Shown one piece after another: positions 45,730-57,885 of a DNA stretch of 64,000 bases; position 1 is the stretch's first letter; each line of letters begins with the position of its first letter. The DNA lies in the NCBI GenBank assembly GCA_977006965.1, contig OZ345353.1:4092001-4156000 (forward strand). The letters are read 5' to 3'. This DNA is from Phymatolithon calcareum (taxonomy: Eukaryota; Rhodophyta; Florideophyceae; Hapalidiales). The position numbers and the translations under genes are program-made. The notes beneath the pieces are model-generated. The model did no database searches and was not told where the DNA came from. It saw only the letters and a program-made list of their open reading frames with translations.

Positions 45730-47084
45730 GATGCATTACTTGCACTGCTCTTACTGATGCATCTGCACTTCCTCAATCTTAACAGTTTCAAGTAACCACC
45801 GACAACAACGTAACTACTTGTAAGCATACTATCAAACTATGACATCTTTCGACTTGACACGTGTACCGAGATCAGATTTGATATTCAAGTGTTTTGCGAC
45901 TAGAGCTCTAAGCAACACACTTCCAGAACTCCCCCTTGATCGACGGACAATAAGCATCAAGTTTGCAAACTCCCATGTCTTGTCTGAAATCTGGTCATAA
46001 AGCAATCATGGAGCGTGTGAAGCCCAATACCACCATTTTCCGATATGAAATCTCCATTTCGAGTGCGAACTGTCCCGAACTGACGCGGAATTCGTCCCCC
46101 AATCGATTATATAACTTCGATAGTACCGTGGCACCCCATGAGCAATTACTTTGGTGTTCGCGGTCGAATGCGATGATATCAATTTCCTCGTGCGACGCCT
46201 GGCCCAAGAGCCGTGCAAGGCGTAGAGGGTAGAGCCTGGAATAGTGCGTTCTTAGCTTCTGACGGTTGGATCGAAGCTTGTTTTCCCCTTCGGGGAGCTT
46301 CTGCTTGCGACTGCCGAGAACAAACTGGCGTTTGGCGAAGAAGACTGGCGACCACGGGTACTTTAAGCCACATTTTGTGCGACTGAGTTTTGCAGCCTGT
46401 GACTTGATCAAATCATTCGAGAGGATTTAGCACAATCGTCAGCCTTTCCTGCCATGATAATAACAATCTTCAGTTCCTTAATGTTAGGCTTCTCGGTGTG
46501 TTTATGAATAAGGACCTATTTAACGCGAAGCGACATGCTCGCGCGACCATTGATTTCGTGCAAGAGTACCTCCAGAATCGTGGATTTCACCTCTTTTGAC
46601 TTGTAAAAGGCTCCGTAGAGTCTGCAACACTGTACGAGACTGGTCACCTATAATTTCTTAATGTGTACGGATGCGCCGACCGCTCGGCGCGGGTCTTTTT
46701 CTCGTGACATGGCAGGTCCGCTTCTTCTGACTGGAAATCGTATTTTCGTTCTTACCGCTGAACGAAGCGCTTTTAAGTTCGTAATTGCCGTACTCCTCAA
46801 GCAGAACACAAGCTCTCCTTTCCAAAAGATGGCGCGAACTATTTGTTTCGCATTGTTTTTACATACTTTTTGACCTTTCAAAATACCCCTCAATTGAGGT
46901 GGTTAGTAAACTAGACATTAGAGTTCCCAAAGTAACGCCCTGCGGTAATCTAACTAGAAGATAATTCAGTAATAAAACACTGCCTTACGAGCCCCGTCAA
47001 GGAAAAGGCAATAGAGTTAGACGCTTTTTTCTTCCTTCTCGTGAACGAAGGCGACTTGTAATAGATTTAGCATTCGCTACGATG
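45730..47084. other. Unassigned frames
   Basis: A minus-strand frame of 138 codons (45995-46411) is the longest; no motif recognised. Confidence 0.3.
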
Positions 47085-47270
47085 GGCGCGTTTAGCCTGT
47101 CTTCGCTAATTCGCGCACGAAGTCGGATGCGTAACACTGGAGCATCCCTGTTCGCAATGGCTTTGTACAGGAAAATATATTAATCTTCGGCAGAATGATT
47201 CACTCCAAATAAAGCATCAAAGGAATGTAGTTCCTGAAATTAAAACCGCTGGTAGTTGCCGGAAATCCCA
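47085..47270. repeat. Dispersed repeat, uninterrupted copy
   Basis: Matches 61525-61602 plus 61873-61965, i.e. the same sequence without the 248-base insertion at 61614-61861. Shared blocks include GGATGCGTAACAC, GCAATGGCTT and GGAATGT-GTT. It supplies the empty site for that insertion. Confidence 0.55.
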
Positions 47271-50229
47271 TTTTTTGGGTTGTTGTGTAAATTAGAATTA
47301 CAGTACTCAAAAATGGAGCTCGTAATGAAACCGCAACTTTACTCTGCCCTATGCGGGCGAGAAAAATAATTTTCAAAGTCAAATTTATTGATTCAATCAT
47401 TATCATTGTTGTTGTGAAGAGCGTAGAGTACTACTCCTCCTCGCCGTAGTCGGAATTCGGTGCCTTAAGGTGACATAAAGGACTCTGTCCGAAGACTTTT
47501 AGAAAATGAGGTATTTTTAGGATCTTTTGGATGAGTTTACCTCGATCTTAATCCGAAACGGGATCCGAATTCTGCATGACGACGAGATACGCTCCGCTGT
47601 CCTAGTTCACAAGCGAGGCAGAAATGGGCGGAGAGAGGTAATGCGCGGATGGTTTGGGAGAATATTTGAATTTGTTTCCAGCTCGTTCTTATGAAGGTAG
47701 AGAAAGTCTGTAATCGAGCGCGGCCAAAACACTATCACCTCCAAAAATAAATCTTCTTCCACAACTTTGACTTCATGGTCCTGCACATGCTCCATTGTAC
47801 CTGAGGTCATCAGAATGGCCAAAGCGAAACGTTTTTCTTCCCGCGCCCCCCATGAATTAGGATGTCCTCGTCATCGGTGCCTTCCTCGTCGATCACGACA
47901 CGAGTCCTTTTCGCATCCGGCGTACTCATCCGGTTGAGACTGTCATCCTCGCTGTCATCCATGGCGCACATGGCGTCATCGCTAGTAGCTGATCGAGCAC
48001 AACTGTGTCAATAGTGGATTCGCAAAGGTTAATGATTGATTGAGGGACATGATGTAAAAATATCTTTTCGCTTGTGCACCACGCCAAATTATTTGGCGAA
48101 GCCTCGCAACTTGGTTCGGAACGTATCGTCGATTAGACCATCAAAACTCGTCCACATAGCCTTCACCTCCTTAGGCTCCTTGTGTTGAGTCTTTCCAGTT
48201 TTAACAAGACTGCGGAGATGACTATATACATCTTTCTGCTTCTTCAGGTCGGACTCCTTAGCACGAGCCATTTTTGCAGCAGTTTTGATGTGCTAGCTGT
48301 GCGAACGTTGGCAGTGAGGGCTAGAATATCCAGGGACAGGCGAGGATTAAGTACATGTTGTTTCCAGCTTGGTTGGCGGGAACCTGGCCTATCTGATTTT
48401 CGAAGCTTGGCAGGATTCCCGCCAAAATTGTTAATTGACGTAATCCCAATGAGTGAAATCTAAGTACACTCATTGGAAATGGCTTTTTCAATACGTTTTT
48501 CAGTAGAACTCTCCTCGCCGAAAATTTCGTCGTCTAGTTTGGCTTTTGTAAGCCTTTTCTTCAATGTAATCAGCTCATTACGCATATACGAAGTGAAAAG
48601 AATTTCTTGGAACCTGTGGAATCAAGTCCAACGCACTACGGCCCGTGTAGCATTTGTGTAGCTGTATCAGATCGTGATGCAAAAACCGCGTAGCTTTGCA
48701 GTACAGTATCATATATTCTATGTTTTGTTTGCAATTTATTTGTTTACTGGCTTTCCGAGACCGTAGCATTCCGATCTGTATCATACAGATTGGGCTGCTA
48801 TGATCAGCACGCTTACTTGAGCATTTGGGCCACAATCATGTTCCGAACTCCGCACCGCTGCATCGCACGGATCTTCGGCACTTGCTGTCGCAGAAAACTT
48901 GCGCAAGATCCAAGCATCCAACACCCGTGCCAGTTTTGTCGTGCTTCGCGCCGTTTTTCTGATGCATTCGCGTTGCATCATATGCACCGCCTATTCGAAG
49001 ATCGCGAATGGTTCCGAACACTCATGGCGATTCATGAAACTGCATGGATATAGCGAATGTGCAAAACGGTATAAAATGCGTCGACTGTAGGAATTTAGAG
49101 GGCAGTGCACCACTCGTAAAAAATTCTAATCCAGATTTCATTCACATGGTTGCAAAAACCTAGCGGAAAACTTTTATACTGTCTCTTCATCGCAAGAAAA
49201 CGAAAATGCTACAGTACTTATACCACGTGTCAAAGTCGGCAGTATAACTCTAAAACATGCACTTTTGATGATTTTCAAGTGGCGGGATAAGGGTCAGAAT
49301 ATTCTTCAACTGATAATATTATGCGGGATTCGGCAGTATAAAGTGGGACCTGTTCGAACTGCCCTGCTAAACTATTTCCCAAATTTTTCACCCTTATACT
49401 TCCCCTCGAAGTTTATATACATCGATATAAAGTATGTCGATTTAGTTGTAGACAGCGATAAACGCTATTTCGAAATCGCGGTGAATAGGATGCACGGAGT
49501 TTCGCAGACCTGGTCACACGATCAAATTCTAACGAATTGAACCAATAAATAGAAAGCAAGCATGATGTGTATGACACCCGGATATATCGCCATCTTCATG
49601 ATATCGTCCGACAAAGTCGTGTAAACCGTACGATATATGATATGGTACAATACTTTATTGGGTGGACATGTTTCGCATTGCTGTCAACGAGTTTTTTCGA
49701 GAAAGTAACTGTTATATAGATGCACTAGAAGACCTGCAGGGGCAACAGTGCATACGTTAATTTTGCGCATAGGCCCAATCTACTCCAGGAGAAAAAGCTA
49801 TTTCCCGCACAATTCCGGTGATATTTTCTTCAAAGAACGCATGCCAACATACAGAGCTTTGCCACGTTTTGCAACCAGAACAGCTTTTGTTCAATCAATT
49901 CTACGATACGCTGCAAGCACATTCTCCGCGTTAACGAATCTTTCATGGAACATCTTCAATACAGCCCGATGGAAATGTTTTCTTACAAGTAGTGCATTTT
50001 ATATTGAATACTACTGTAGCTGCGTGCCGCTAGCACTCAATGTAAAAGAAATTATTGTTGCCAAGTGGAATGGATTGCAAACAAGCTGGGGCCACTTGAA
50101 GTTACGGACTCATTTTTTATGTTTTCAATATTTTAATGCTACACTCACGTGCAGCAGTGTCATGGAACATAATTTTACAGCTGTAATAAGAAACACTTAC
50201 TATTAAAATAACACAACGCTCCCCTATTG
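47271..50229. other. Little recognised; one acidic frame
   Basis: On the minus strand, 48271-48089 encodes a 60-codon lysine-rich peptide. About 100 bases further along, at 47970-47815, is an acidic frame rich in D/E (M-D-D-S-E-D-D-S ... D-E-E-G-T-D-D-E-D). They may be two exons or pieces of one nuclear-type protein. The ORF at 49748-50206 (+, 152 codons) is unassigned. Confidence 0.3.
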
Positions 50230-51158
50230 CTGAACAGTGCCGATGCAAACATAGAGATCGTGTTTATCGTTTCGCCCGATGTATTCGCCGCTGCTGGTGA
50301 GCGCATCATGCGCAAAACCCCACGGAACAGTACTGTGCATTATAGGCGCTTCCGTAATCTTTTTGGCACAACTCCACTCGCATGTGCACATATCTGGACC
50401 CGCGTTTCTCAGCCTCAGGTAAGCCTTCCACGCCATTTACTGCGGACTCTTTGTTTCCTCAAAGTGTAGTCATGTGAGCATGTCCACGCCAGTATGACTA
50501 TCGTGGACGAAAAAACCTTCCGCAAGTGGGTATTAATGTTTGTTCGTCGATTGGCTGTGCTAAAAGTTGTGAGTTTTAAAAAATCCTATTCTGAACATAG
50601 ACAATTTTGGGGGTTCTAACTATTATGTTCCTTAGATTTGCTTGGAGAAACGACTGATGGGTTGCCCGTTCTACAATTTTTATGTTTCTGTTGATGGCAC
50701 AGACTTTCGCAGCTTCGAGCCTTCGCCCTTTGACACGAAGTGGTATTCTTCCAAATTCAAAGGACCAGGACTAAGGTATGAGATTGGCCTATCATTTGGA
50801 TTCTTCCGAAATAGTGTGAGTCAATTGCACGTTTCTTGCCAGCAATCCAGATCTCAAAAATTTCAGATCTGGTATGAAAAATGTGCTGACAGAAGGCGAG
50901 CGCGTAATTGCGGACAAACACTATGGCGACCCGTGCTGCTGGACGCCACGTAACGCTCTTCTCTCTTCCGAAATTAGAGCTCTTTGTGCGGACTTGCGGG
51001 CAAGGCATGAAACTGTCAATAAGCGCCTTAAGCAATTAGGAGTCCTTAGCCAACGATTCCGCCACCACCGCTCTCTGCACTCCTTTTGCTTCCATGCTGT
51101 GGCAAATATCACGCAGTTCATGATGTCCACAGAACGAATCTTTTATGTTGACTATTGA
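50230..51158 (+). pseudogene. Harbinger-like DDE transposase, broken
   Basis: Four plus-strand pieces. The first has F-R-N-L-F-G-T-T-P (50339 on), typical of the N-terminal region. The second, near 50490-50560, carries T-F-R-K-W. A GT...AG stretch (about 50568-50638) could be an intron. The third begins near 50639 and has the motif V-S-V-D-G-T-D-F (first Asp), then F-K-G-P-G-L-R-Y-E-I-G-L. After a shift near 50860 the last piece has G-E-R-V-I-A-D-K-H-Y-G-D (second Asp), R-A-R-H-E-T-V-N-K-R-L-K-Q (region of the last acidic residue) and ends at 51158. The segment between the first two catalytic blocks is shorter than usual, so it is probably a decayed copy. Confidence 0.65.
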
Positions 51159-52590
51159 GTAAAATTTGTTCTCGGATTCCAATTTTCCAAAGGCTCATTC
51201 AGACACATATTCTTAATATAATTTTCCTTCTGGCAGCAATGCCGTGTTTCCAACAGGGGGATGCGGGAAATTTCGAAAAAAGGAATATTTCTAATATCAA
51301 TAAAATTAAAGATTTTCTAAAATCCCGAGAAAGAAAAGCACATGATAGATTTTGGTTTCGACTCCCGTCCACTTTGTTTTTAAAAGAATACAATTCTGCA
51401 ACCAATTGCTTCCCTTTGCGGAGAAAGTGCACCAATAATATCGTACAGGTTCTGTACATATTGCTTCCAATAATTATGAGCAATGGTGACATGGATGCTC
51501 TGTCAGACTGACAGTGTGGTACAGAGTGCGGAACACACTGTACAGAGAGGAAAAAATATACAGTATACGTAAACGTTCGTGGAGACTTCGACGATTTCTC
51601 ATCTCCAAATTCCGTAACCTCTGCGCACCTTCCTGCTTTACCGATTTGTTTAGTGATGTTGTAGAGTTGTTGTAGAGCTTTTAGCAGTCCAAAAGTTTCG
51701 CAGCGAAAGTTTTTGTCTAAGCAAAAGAGGCCATACGCTCGTTCTGAGCTTGAATTCCTCATCTCTGGTCAGCGCAATATGAGTTTACCTGTAGTAGAGG
51801 ATGTAGTTTTGCTAATAAAATGCCAAAAAACATCTGCGGAATCGACGAAAGTGGTCTCCAAAAGTGCGAAACTTTCGCCGAAAGTGCGAAATTTCTAACT
51901 CTTGCTTCGAGATTTCGTACCAAGTTTGGACATTTTTTAAATATTTTGTGGGATGACTCGATTCTGAACGACCTTTGTAACTAACTTTTGCAAAAATTAG
52001 TAGAAAGCTGTAGACCATTTCATTACTTTCGCTCCGCAAGGATTGCTGTTTGCTCCAGTCGTAAATTAGACATGCCATAACTTACGCGAAACTTTCGCAT
52101 AGGTTTCGGGGCCGTAAAACGAGTTACGAAACTCAGGGCACGTAACTCGGAAGCAACTCGTCAGTGAGCTCTGCGGTACACGTATTCAAAATTTCAAAGA
52201 AAAGTAGACTTATGGAAAACTCCAGCACTTCACTGCCAGAAGTCCTGATTGCCACGGGGCATTTCATCAAACTACAGTCCAATGGATCTAATTATCTCTT
52301 ACAGTGTCACAGTTTCGAGGGCTGCTTTATTTTAGAGAGTATGATACAAGGGTAATTACCAAGCGGCGAGTAGTTTCATACAGTACACTCTCGGAATGAA
52401 TTCTGGCTATATGTGATTGTGTAGTTTCATTCTTTCGGATTGGAGCTGGGATGATTTCCCTTTTTTTAATAATTTCGATATTTCCCGCACCCCCCAGCTA
52501 TGATTCTCCCTGAATGCTTGATTTTCGGCAATTCTGTATATAATGTAAAAAATCTTAAAACGGGATTTCCCGCAACTCGCTGATTTCAAA
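51159..52590. other. No gene recognised
   Basis: AT-rich. The 13-base palindrome GCGAAACTTTCGC occurs at 51866-51878 and again at 52086-52098. The minus-strand ORF 51199-51762 (187 codons) has no motif. Confidence 0.35.
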
Positions 52591-52667
52591 TCGGCATGCT
52601 CCTCAGAACTCAGGATGGTGGTTTGGTTCGGACTGAATGATCTTCATCTACGCAGAACAAGTTGCAG

Positions 52668-54197
52668 CTAGTTTTCCAAAACCGCCTTAACCACGATAAT
52701 ACCCAGCTGTGCAACGTAGGCTAGCGCAGAGTTTCGAGCGTATGCCTGATCTAAAAGGGCATACCCGCCCGGGCCCCATTTTAGGGCATCACCCGATGAA
52801 GCCCACGCATATGCGTTTCCAATTGCCGTGAGCAGACCATTGCGCCTCATACTTAGCATGATGCCTCGGCAAACTAGCGGTATAGCTCCCACGCCCACAG
52901 CCACGTCATTTGTAATTCGGTTGTGGTAGCATGGGATGTTCTTCACTACCGCGTCCACAAGTTCATCGTTGTGCGCGAACACATGTCGAACAAAATGGAC
53001 GACAGAACCCAGAGCTATCACCTTGATTTCCGCACGTTGATCGCCAGCGGAACTCCGCTGTAGGATATCCTCAGCAAGCGGAATGTCAAGATCGATGCCA
53101 TTGGATCCGCGCATCGACGCCGTAGACCAGTGCTCACTGCTGAGTAGCCACTCCCCAGTCGCTCTCCATGCGTCCCAAAGATTATTCGCTTCCTCAGCAA
53201 ACTCCGATCGTACACTCTCTCGTTCATCACGGCAAGTGAAAAAGTTGACCATGATTGCAAATCTCAGTTCCTCAATAGTACGATCAGTAGGGCGGTATGC
53301 GACGAAGGCCATTCTTTCAACCAGTCCATACAGTACGAAAATTTCCGAAACAGGCTCTCTAAGTCTTGTCTTCCTCGCCTCCAGAGTTCTCCACAAACGG
53401 CCAGTCATATCCGCAATGAGATCTTTGGGTAGCTTTTCAACAAAGGAATCGAGATAAGCGACGTATGGAGCAACGCTCGCGCTCTCATTGTCCTTAACTG
53501 GCTGCATTCGACCGGTTGCTGCATCACGTACTTGGAGGTAAGCGGTGTTACCGCCCATGTCCACTCGCACAGGCTCCAGTAGCTCCTCCATCTGCAAGTC
53601 GATAGTATAGGCAACTGTATCATCGCGACGCCCTAGTTTAGGGAATGTTATGTAGCGCGCCGCTGTGCCAAATGAACTTGCACGCGCTTCCACCGGAGCA
53701 TTGGGTGTACTTCCTGTGGCCAAGAAGGCGATAGTGGTGGCGATCTGCACCGCGAGCGCCTGCCAGGCCTTGTTTAAACCTGCCAGAATCGCTCCCACAA
53801 TGAGAGGTATCCAAGTAAGCACAAGCAGAAAAGCTGATTTGCGGCGGAAACATTGGATCACGTAACTGCCTGTGGAAGGTGCTTCTTGTACGTGTCTTGT
53901 CTGTGGAACTAGCGCCCACAAAAAGCCATGTAAAGGAACAGAGGGTGCGGCCATGAATGCGAGCGTTCCACTTAAGGTTCTGGTTCTTACAGAAAACATT
54001 GCGTACACGAGAAGGCACACGAAAACGGCTAGGTAGAACACGAGAGGAACCACTATGTATTTCCATCGCGGCGTTGACGCATGGAAAGAGAGGGGGAATC
54101 GTTTTTTCAGCTGCGATGCGACGATCGTGCTCATTGCGGCTGTCACGGATGCAACCACCGATATAGCTTGTGACGAAAAGTCGGGAGGTCTCTCCAT
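52668..54197 (-). CDS. Multi-pass membrane protein, paralogue 1
   Basis: Intronless ORF of 509 residues from the ATG at 54197, chosen because similarity to the second copy starts there; the frame is open 73 codons further upstream. The N-terminal third has four or five hydrophobic segments (about residues 11-30, 46-68, 75-96, 120-142, 144-162), with a basic loop after the third. A soluble, mostly helical domain of about 320 residues follows, with a conserved H-F-V-R-H-V-F-A-H-N-D-E-L-V block. The C-terminus is hydrophobic. The family is not recognised; no enzyme motif was seen. Both paralogues are open and similar throughout, which argues for selection. Confidence 0.75.
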   Translation of the reverse strand: MERPPDFSSQAISVVASVTAAMSTIVASQLKKRFPLSFHASTPRWKYIVVPLVFYLAVFVCLLVYAMFSVRTRTLSGTLAFMAAPSVPLHGFLWALVPQTRHVQEAPSTGSYVIQCFRRKSAFLLVLTWIPLIVGAILAGLNKAWQALAVQIATTIAFLATGSTPNAPVEARASSFGTAARYITFPKLGRRDDTVAYTIDLQMEELLEPVRVDMGGNTAYLQVRDAATGRMQPVKDNESASVAPYVAYLDSFVEKLPKDLIADMTGRLWRTLEARKTRLREPVSEIFVLYGLVERMAFVAYRPTDRTIEELRFAIMVNFFTCRDERESVRSEFAEEANNLWDAWRATGEWLLSSEHWSTASMRGSNGIDLDIPLAEDILQRSSAGDQRAEIKVIALGSVVHFVRHVFAHNDELVDAVVKNIPCYHNRITNDVAVGVGAIPLVCRGIMLSMRRNGLLTAIGNAYAWASSGDALKWGPGGYALLDQAYARNSALAYVAQLGIIVVKAVLEN

Positions 54198-54268
54198 CAC
54201 GAGCCAGCTTTCGGATCCTTGCGTTTTTCCCGATTTCGCCGGATTCTGATATGTGCACGGACAAATTG

Positions 54269-54293
54269 GTATTAGTTCAGACTGAACTAATAC
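54269..54293. promoter_or_regulatory. Perfect 25-bp dyad upstream of membrane-protein gene 1
   Basis: GTATTAGTTCAG, a single A, then the exact reverse complement; 72 bases upstream of the ATG at 54197. The paralogue has the same dyad at 63648-63672, 73 bases upstream, with one change that still allows a G-T pair. It could be an operator-like protein site or a leader hairpin. Confidence 0.55.
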
Positions 54294-54540
54294 ACCTGTG
54301 TCTGATTTGCAAGAGGTACTGTGTGATATAGGGTAGGGTTTAATATCTTCCAATTGATAGACATTCCTCTCAGTGATTGTGTGCAGCCGGCATCGATGTG
54401 CCGTTGCTGTACGCACATTGCACTTATCAAAAATTCATGACTTGGTTTCAACTGTATTCCATTGAGCTTCGCAATCCAATAGCGTTTAGATGATTCAAGA
54501 CACATTTGATTAACTATGTGTGGAAAAGAAGTCTTGAATC

Positions 54541-55777
54541 TGAAGCACACCAAGATGAGAGGTGTACAGAGTTCAACATAAGACTCATCATGACACAAAA
54601 TACAGTTTTATAACCTTGCTTAGGCTAAAGCATAGAAGGAGAGCATCCTTTGTTTAGTGTCGGCCCAACTGCAGTGTGTTTTATGAGCTCAAATGAAACA
54701 TTTCAGGGGCACTGGATCTTTATTGACAATTGTCGAATGGCAGTCGCCGTTTTCTTATATTTGGAGCGAATCTTGCCCTCAAACCGGCTCCGAAAGGGTA
54801 TCATACTCTTAGCGAAATGCAATTCCAAATAAGCACAAACACCTGAACCATCTCTATGACACCGAACGATTTTCTTTTCCTGAAACCGCCCATGGAGAAT
54901 AGATGCAGGACTTCTCAAAAGCGAATAGGGGCCCATGGTAATGCATCTGATGTAGACGGACATATTCAGGTTGCGTTTTGCCCCATCACAACGCTCTAAT
55001 TGGACACTGGAAGGTACGTCCGAATGTACCTTCTTCTCTCTTGCCGATTTTCGAAGTTGGCCTAGAATGTCAATTTTGCCGACTGCGAAGTCCAGCACAG
55101 ACTGCCTCACTGAGCTTTCTCAGCTCGTGAGCCCAAGAATGTCTCATGTGCATCACGGGAGACATTCTTGGGCTGATGGCAGCCCTTCCCGTCATAATGA
55201 CAAGTGCCTCTGGTAGCTCTGCTACCTGAAGAGGGCATTCCAGGCATGCGCAGCATGTCTACGCGGTCGCTTTACTAAGGCGAGCACCCTCTCCGAATAA
55301 GCCAACGTCGTTACGACTAGTTTACGTCCGCCCTCGCAGTCTCATCCCGGCGTCCAGCGTGTAGCCCCACCTCATCATGCTGCACTCCGATCTGTACGTT
55401 TGCATGTTTACAGAGAGCCGAAAAAGTCCACCATTTGAAGAAAAGCTATTCAATTTTCGTCCTCTAGCGATGGAATCGAATAAGCGCATTGGACCCTTTT
55501 CGATCGCGGCAATCACCGTCTCTCAATGCTTTGGGGCTCCTCCACGAGCCACAAGACGTTATCTCTTCACCCTCTTTGCTATGCGAACCCTACAGGTCAC
55601 ATATGTCTCCATCAACAGTTTTCACTTCGATGTTATTTGCTCCCAGAAGTTATCTTAGATTGCTATTAGGTGGTAACGCCAGGTTAATAATTTCATTAAA
55701 GTGACAACTCTCTCGCATTATGCTGCTCGCCGACACCTCGGATAGCTTTTGATAGTCCAGAGAGGCATACTAATGCA
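54541..55777. other. Hairpin-rich stretch without a recognised gene
   Basis: A hairpin with 16-bp perfect arms lies at 55130-55174. A smaller one (GGTAGC-TCT-GCTACC) lies near 55212. No motif in the short frames. Confidence 0.35.
55130..55174. repeat. Hairpin with 16-bp perfect arms
   Basis: AGCCCAAGAATGTCTC at 55130-55145 pairs exactly with 55159-55174 across a 13-base loop. Further short inverted repeats flank it (CTGAG-CTTT-CTCAG just before). It could be a structured RNA or a small transposon end. Confidence 0.6.
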
Positions 55778-57253
55778 GTGAACGAAGATCATGTCTTAGC
55801 GCAGTCACCGCCATCTCCGTTACTAACCACAAACCAACCCCCAACCACGTCGAGACCTTCTGGCGAAAGTCAGAAACGCACTAATCCGTTCGAGCAAATA
55901 TCCGCTGCCTATCGTTGGATTGTGTCACCCCTCCCGAGGTCACTACTTCCACCCACGAAGAGGCTGAAGGAGAAACTTCCCCAAGAGATAGCAAGGATGG
56001 TTGCGTACCTGTTAAAACCATCGTGGGTCACATCAGCTGGAGACGAGACAGAAACGTGGTGTATCATCGACCGAGGAGTACCTCAAGGTTCCCCGCTTAG
56101 TCCATGCCTATACAATATATTCATGGACACATTCGCAGAAGCCGTCTCCAAGACAGACAGGAACGTTTCAGAAAGTCCTGTGCAATTGTTCGCAGATGAT
56201 GTCCAGCTTCAAGCGAAGACAGGACGAGGAATGCAGAAACTTCTTGATATAGCGACCAGTTGGGCAAGCGAAAATGGCATGAAATGGAACACAAAACCAG
56301 GAAAAAGCGAAGTTCTTAAGTACAAAGGACTTCAGAAGCACACGTTTTACTTGGCAGGACGAGAACTATATCAAGCCTGGAGACTCTCGTATCTTGGGGT
56401 AAGCATGAATAACAAGGGTGTTACGGATGACACGGCCATAGCAAGAGTTCGAAATGCTGCAGGATGCATACATAAGCTGCGGGAGCTTGGAGTGAATGTT
56501 CGAGGATTCAAACCGGAGACATGCATCAGGATCTTTAAGTCGCTAATTATCCCGAAATGGGAGTATGCGTTACACGTTACTCCAATGACAAATCGATTGC
56601 TCTCGGCAATCGAGTCGGCAGAGGGCTTGTTCTACAAAAATGTTTTCGGAAAGTATGCCGAACACCGCCGGGACCGAATGCGAGTTCTGTGCCGACTGGG
56701 ACCACCAAAGATGAGGAGACGTCATCAAGCAGAAAGGTTTGCATTAAGCCTGGTAAGGCGCAAAAAGCGCCTTGAAGAAACAGAAGAGTACGTTGGAAGA
56801 GATGAGGACGTAAAGGAAGCAATGAAGGATATTGAATATCTCAAGATGTATGAAGACTTGCGACAAGCCCTTCAGAAAGCCCAGGAGGGATCTGTCACGA
56901 AGAAGACGAGGAGAGAAGAAACAATTAAGGTATGGGAAAAGGAAGAAGAAGGCAGATCAATGAAGATTCCTATTGAAGGCAAGCTACCAGGGATCCTTTA
57001 CATAGGAGAAAGAACAACACGTTTAAGGTGCCTAAGGTTGACATTCAACCGAGCACCCCTTTGGAGGAAATCAGTGTTGGGTGCGTACTGTGGGATTACC
57101 GCGGTGGTCGAACTAGTCGCCTTACAACGTACTCTAGCGTCATCGAAGATGAGTACAGAAATTGAGTTTGAGTGCAAGAGACTTACAGGAGCTCTTGTTG
57201 GGAGAGAATTACGAATCAAGAACGTTTTGAGCAGCCAGATGACTATAGCGTAG
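55778..57253 (+). mobile_element. LINE ORF, 5'-truncated but uninterrupted
   Basis: 491 codons with no stop. Coding similarity to reverse transcriptases begins about residue 70. The protein has R-G-V-P-Q-G-S-P-L-S-P (motif B), an intact F-A-D-D-V (motif C) at about 56189-56203, the K-W-N-x-K-P-G-K-S-E region and the thumb, then a long lysine/glutamate-rich helical extension. Motif A and everything upstream are missing, so it is a 5'-truncated insertion. No RNase H or cysteine cluster is seen. The 3' end runs to a CTCAAAAATAAAA tail at about 57302-57335. The open frame suggests a recent arrival. Fragments at 24700 and 27377 are of similar type. Confidence 0.75.
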
Positions 57254-57574
57254 AGATTATGCAAGAGCTGCCCCGTTACTCCAAGGTGAGGCTTTGGGAG
57301 CTCTCAAAAATAAAATCATCAAATATCCCACTTCCACTCACTTAGTTGCTGACCCACCAGAGCTGGTGCACCTTGCAGAAGCCACTACATCCGGACCGTA
57401 GGAGTTTGTAACCAAGAAAGTTGTATGGACGTCAGGCATATGCCAAACCCATCGTCCGGCTCCGGGACACTCACGAAAATTTTAAATGTATATCGTCCGG
57501 CAAAGTACAACTTAAAACTCTCCCATCGATTGCTCAACTTTAGTTTTCAAGATGTGAATAGTACAATAAGGGTC
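57254..57574. other. LINE 3' UTR/tail and unassigned flank
   Basis: The A-rich tail of the LINE lies at 57300-57335. The rest, to the promoter-like block, holds nothing recognised. Confidence 0.4.
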
Positions 57575-57855
57575 AGGCACAGGAACATTGATTTTTCCGA
57601 AAGAGTTGTTCCCCGCGGGCCACTGTTCTGTGGGCAGACCAGAATCTGTTTCGGAGGGATGCATTGCATTGGATGACGTCGAGATGGACTATTTCCGCCA
57701 CTGCTTTGTGCCTCTTGCGGCCCAATAGATGCGTCCCGCAATACTCTTCACCTCGACACTCAGGGAGGCTGTACACACCAGCCGCTAATTTAAATCGCTG
57801 TCCACTTCCCTCTGGTGCCCCTGGACCAGAAAACGAACCTCGACAACAGTAATCG
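57575..57855 (+). promoter_or_regulatory. Duplicated promoter-like block (copy 2)
   Basis: Homologous to 16280-16527. Bases 57649-57688 are identical to 16356-16395, including the CATTGG and TGACGTCGA elements. The TATA-like stretch of copy 1 is changed here (TGTACACACC in place of TGTATAAATCC). Confidence 0.5.
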
Positions 57856-57885
57856 TCGACTTTTTCATCTTGGAGCAAACCAAAA
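57856..57885 (+). pseudogene. Trace of SRP-receptor-alpha-like start
   Basis: Directly downstream, the ten codons aligned to the start at 16528 read I-V-D-F-F-I-L-E-Q after GTA in place of the ATG. The start codon is lost and similarity ends after these codons. It is a truncated pseudogene copy. Confidence 0.4.

Larger units (their letters stand above)
52590..54540 (-). repeat. Segmental duplication, copy 1
   Basis: About 1.95 kb matching 61975-63890 in the same orientation. It covers the membrane-protein gene, about 80 bases beyond its stop and about 340 bases upstream of its start. Similarity is high in the coding part and lower in the flanks. Confidence 0.85.

Noticed and set aside
47815-48271. 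Two-exon acidic nuclear protein gene
   Set aside because: Frames are short, no convincing splice sites were settled, and no family was recognised.
51199-51762. 187-codon minus-strand ORF
   Set aside because: AT-rich, no motif, begins opposite the end of the Harbinger-like transposase; not supported as a gene.
54300-54360. CCCTA phrases as telomere-like repeats
   Set aside because: Only two imperfect units (AAACCCTACCCTA), conserved with the duplicated promoter; not a telomeric array.
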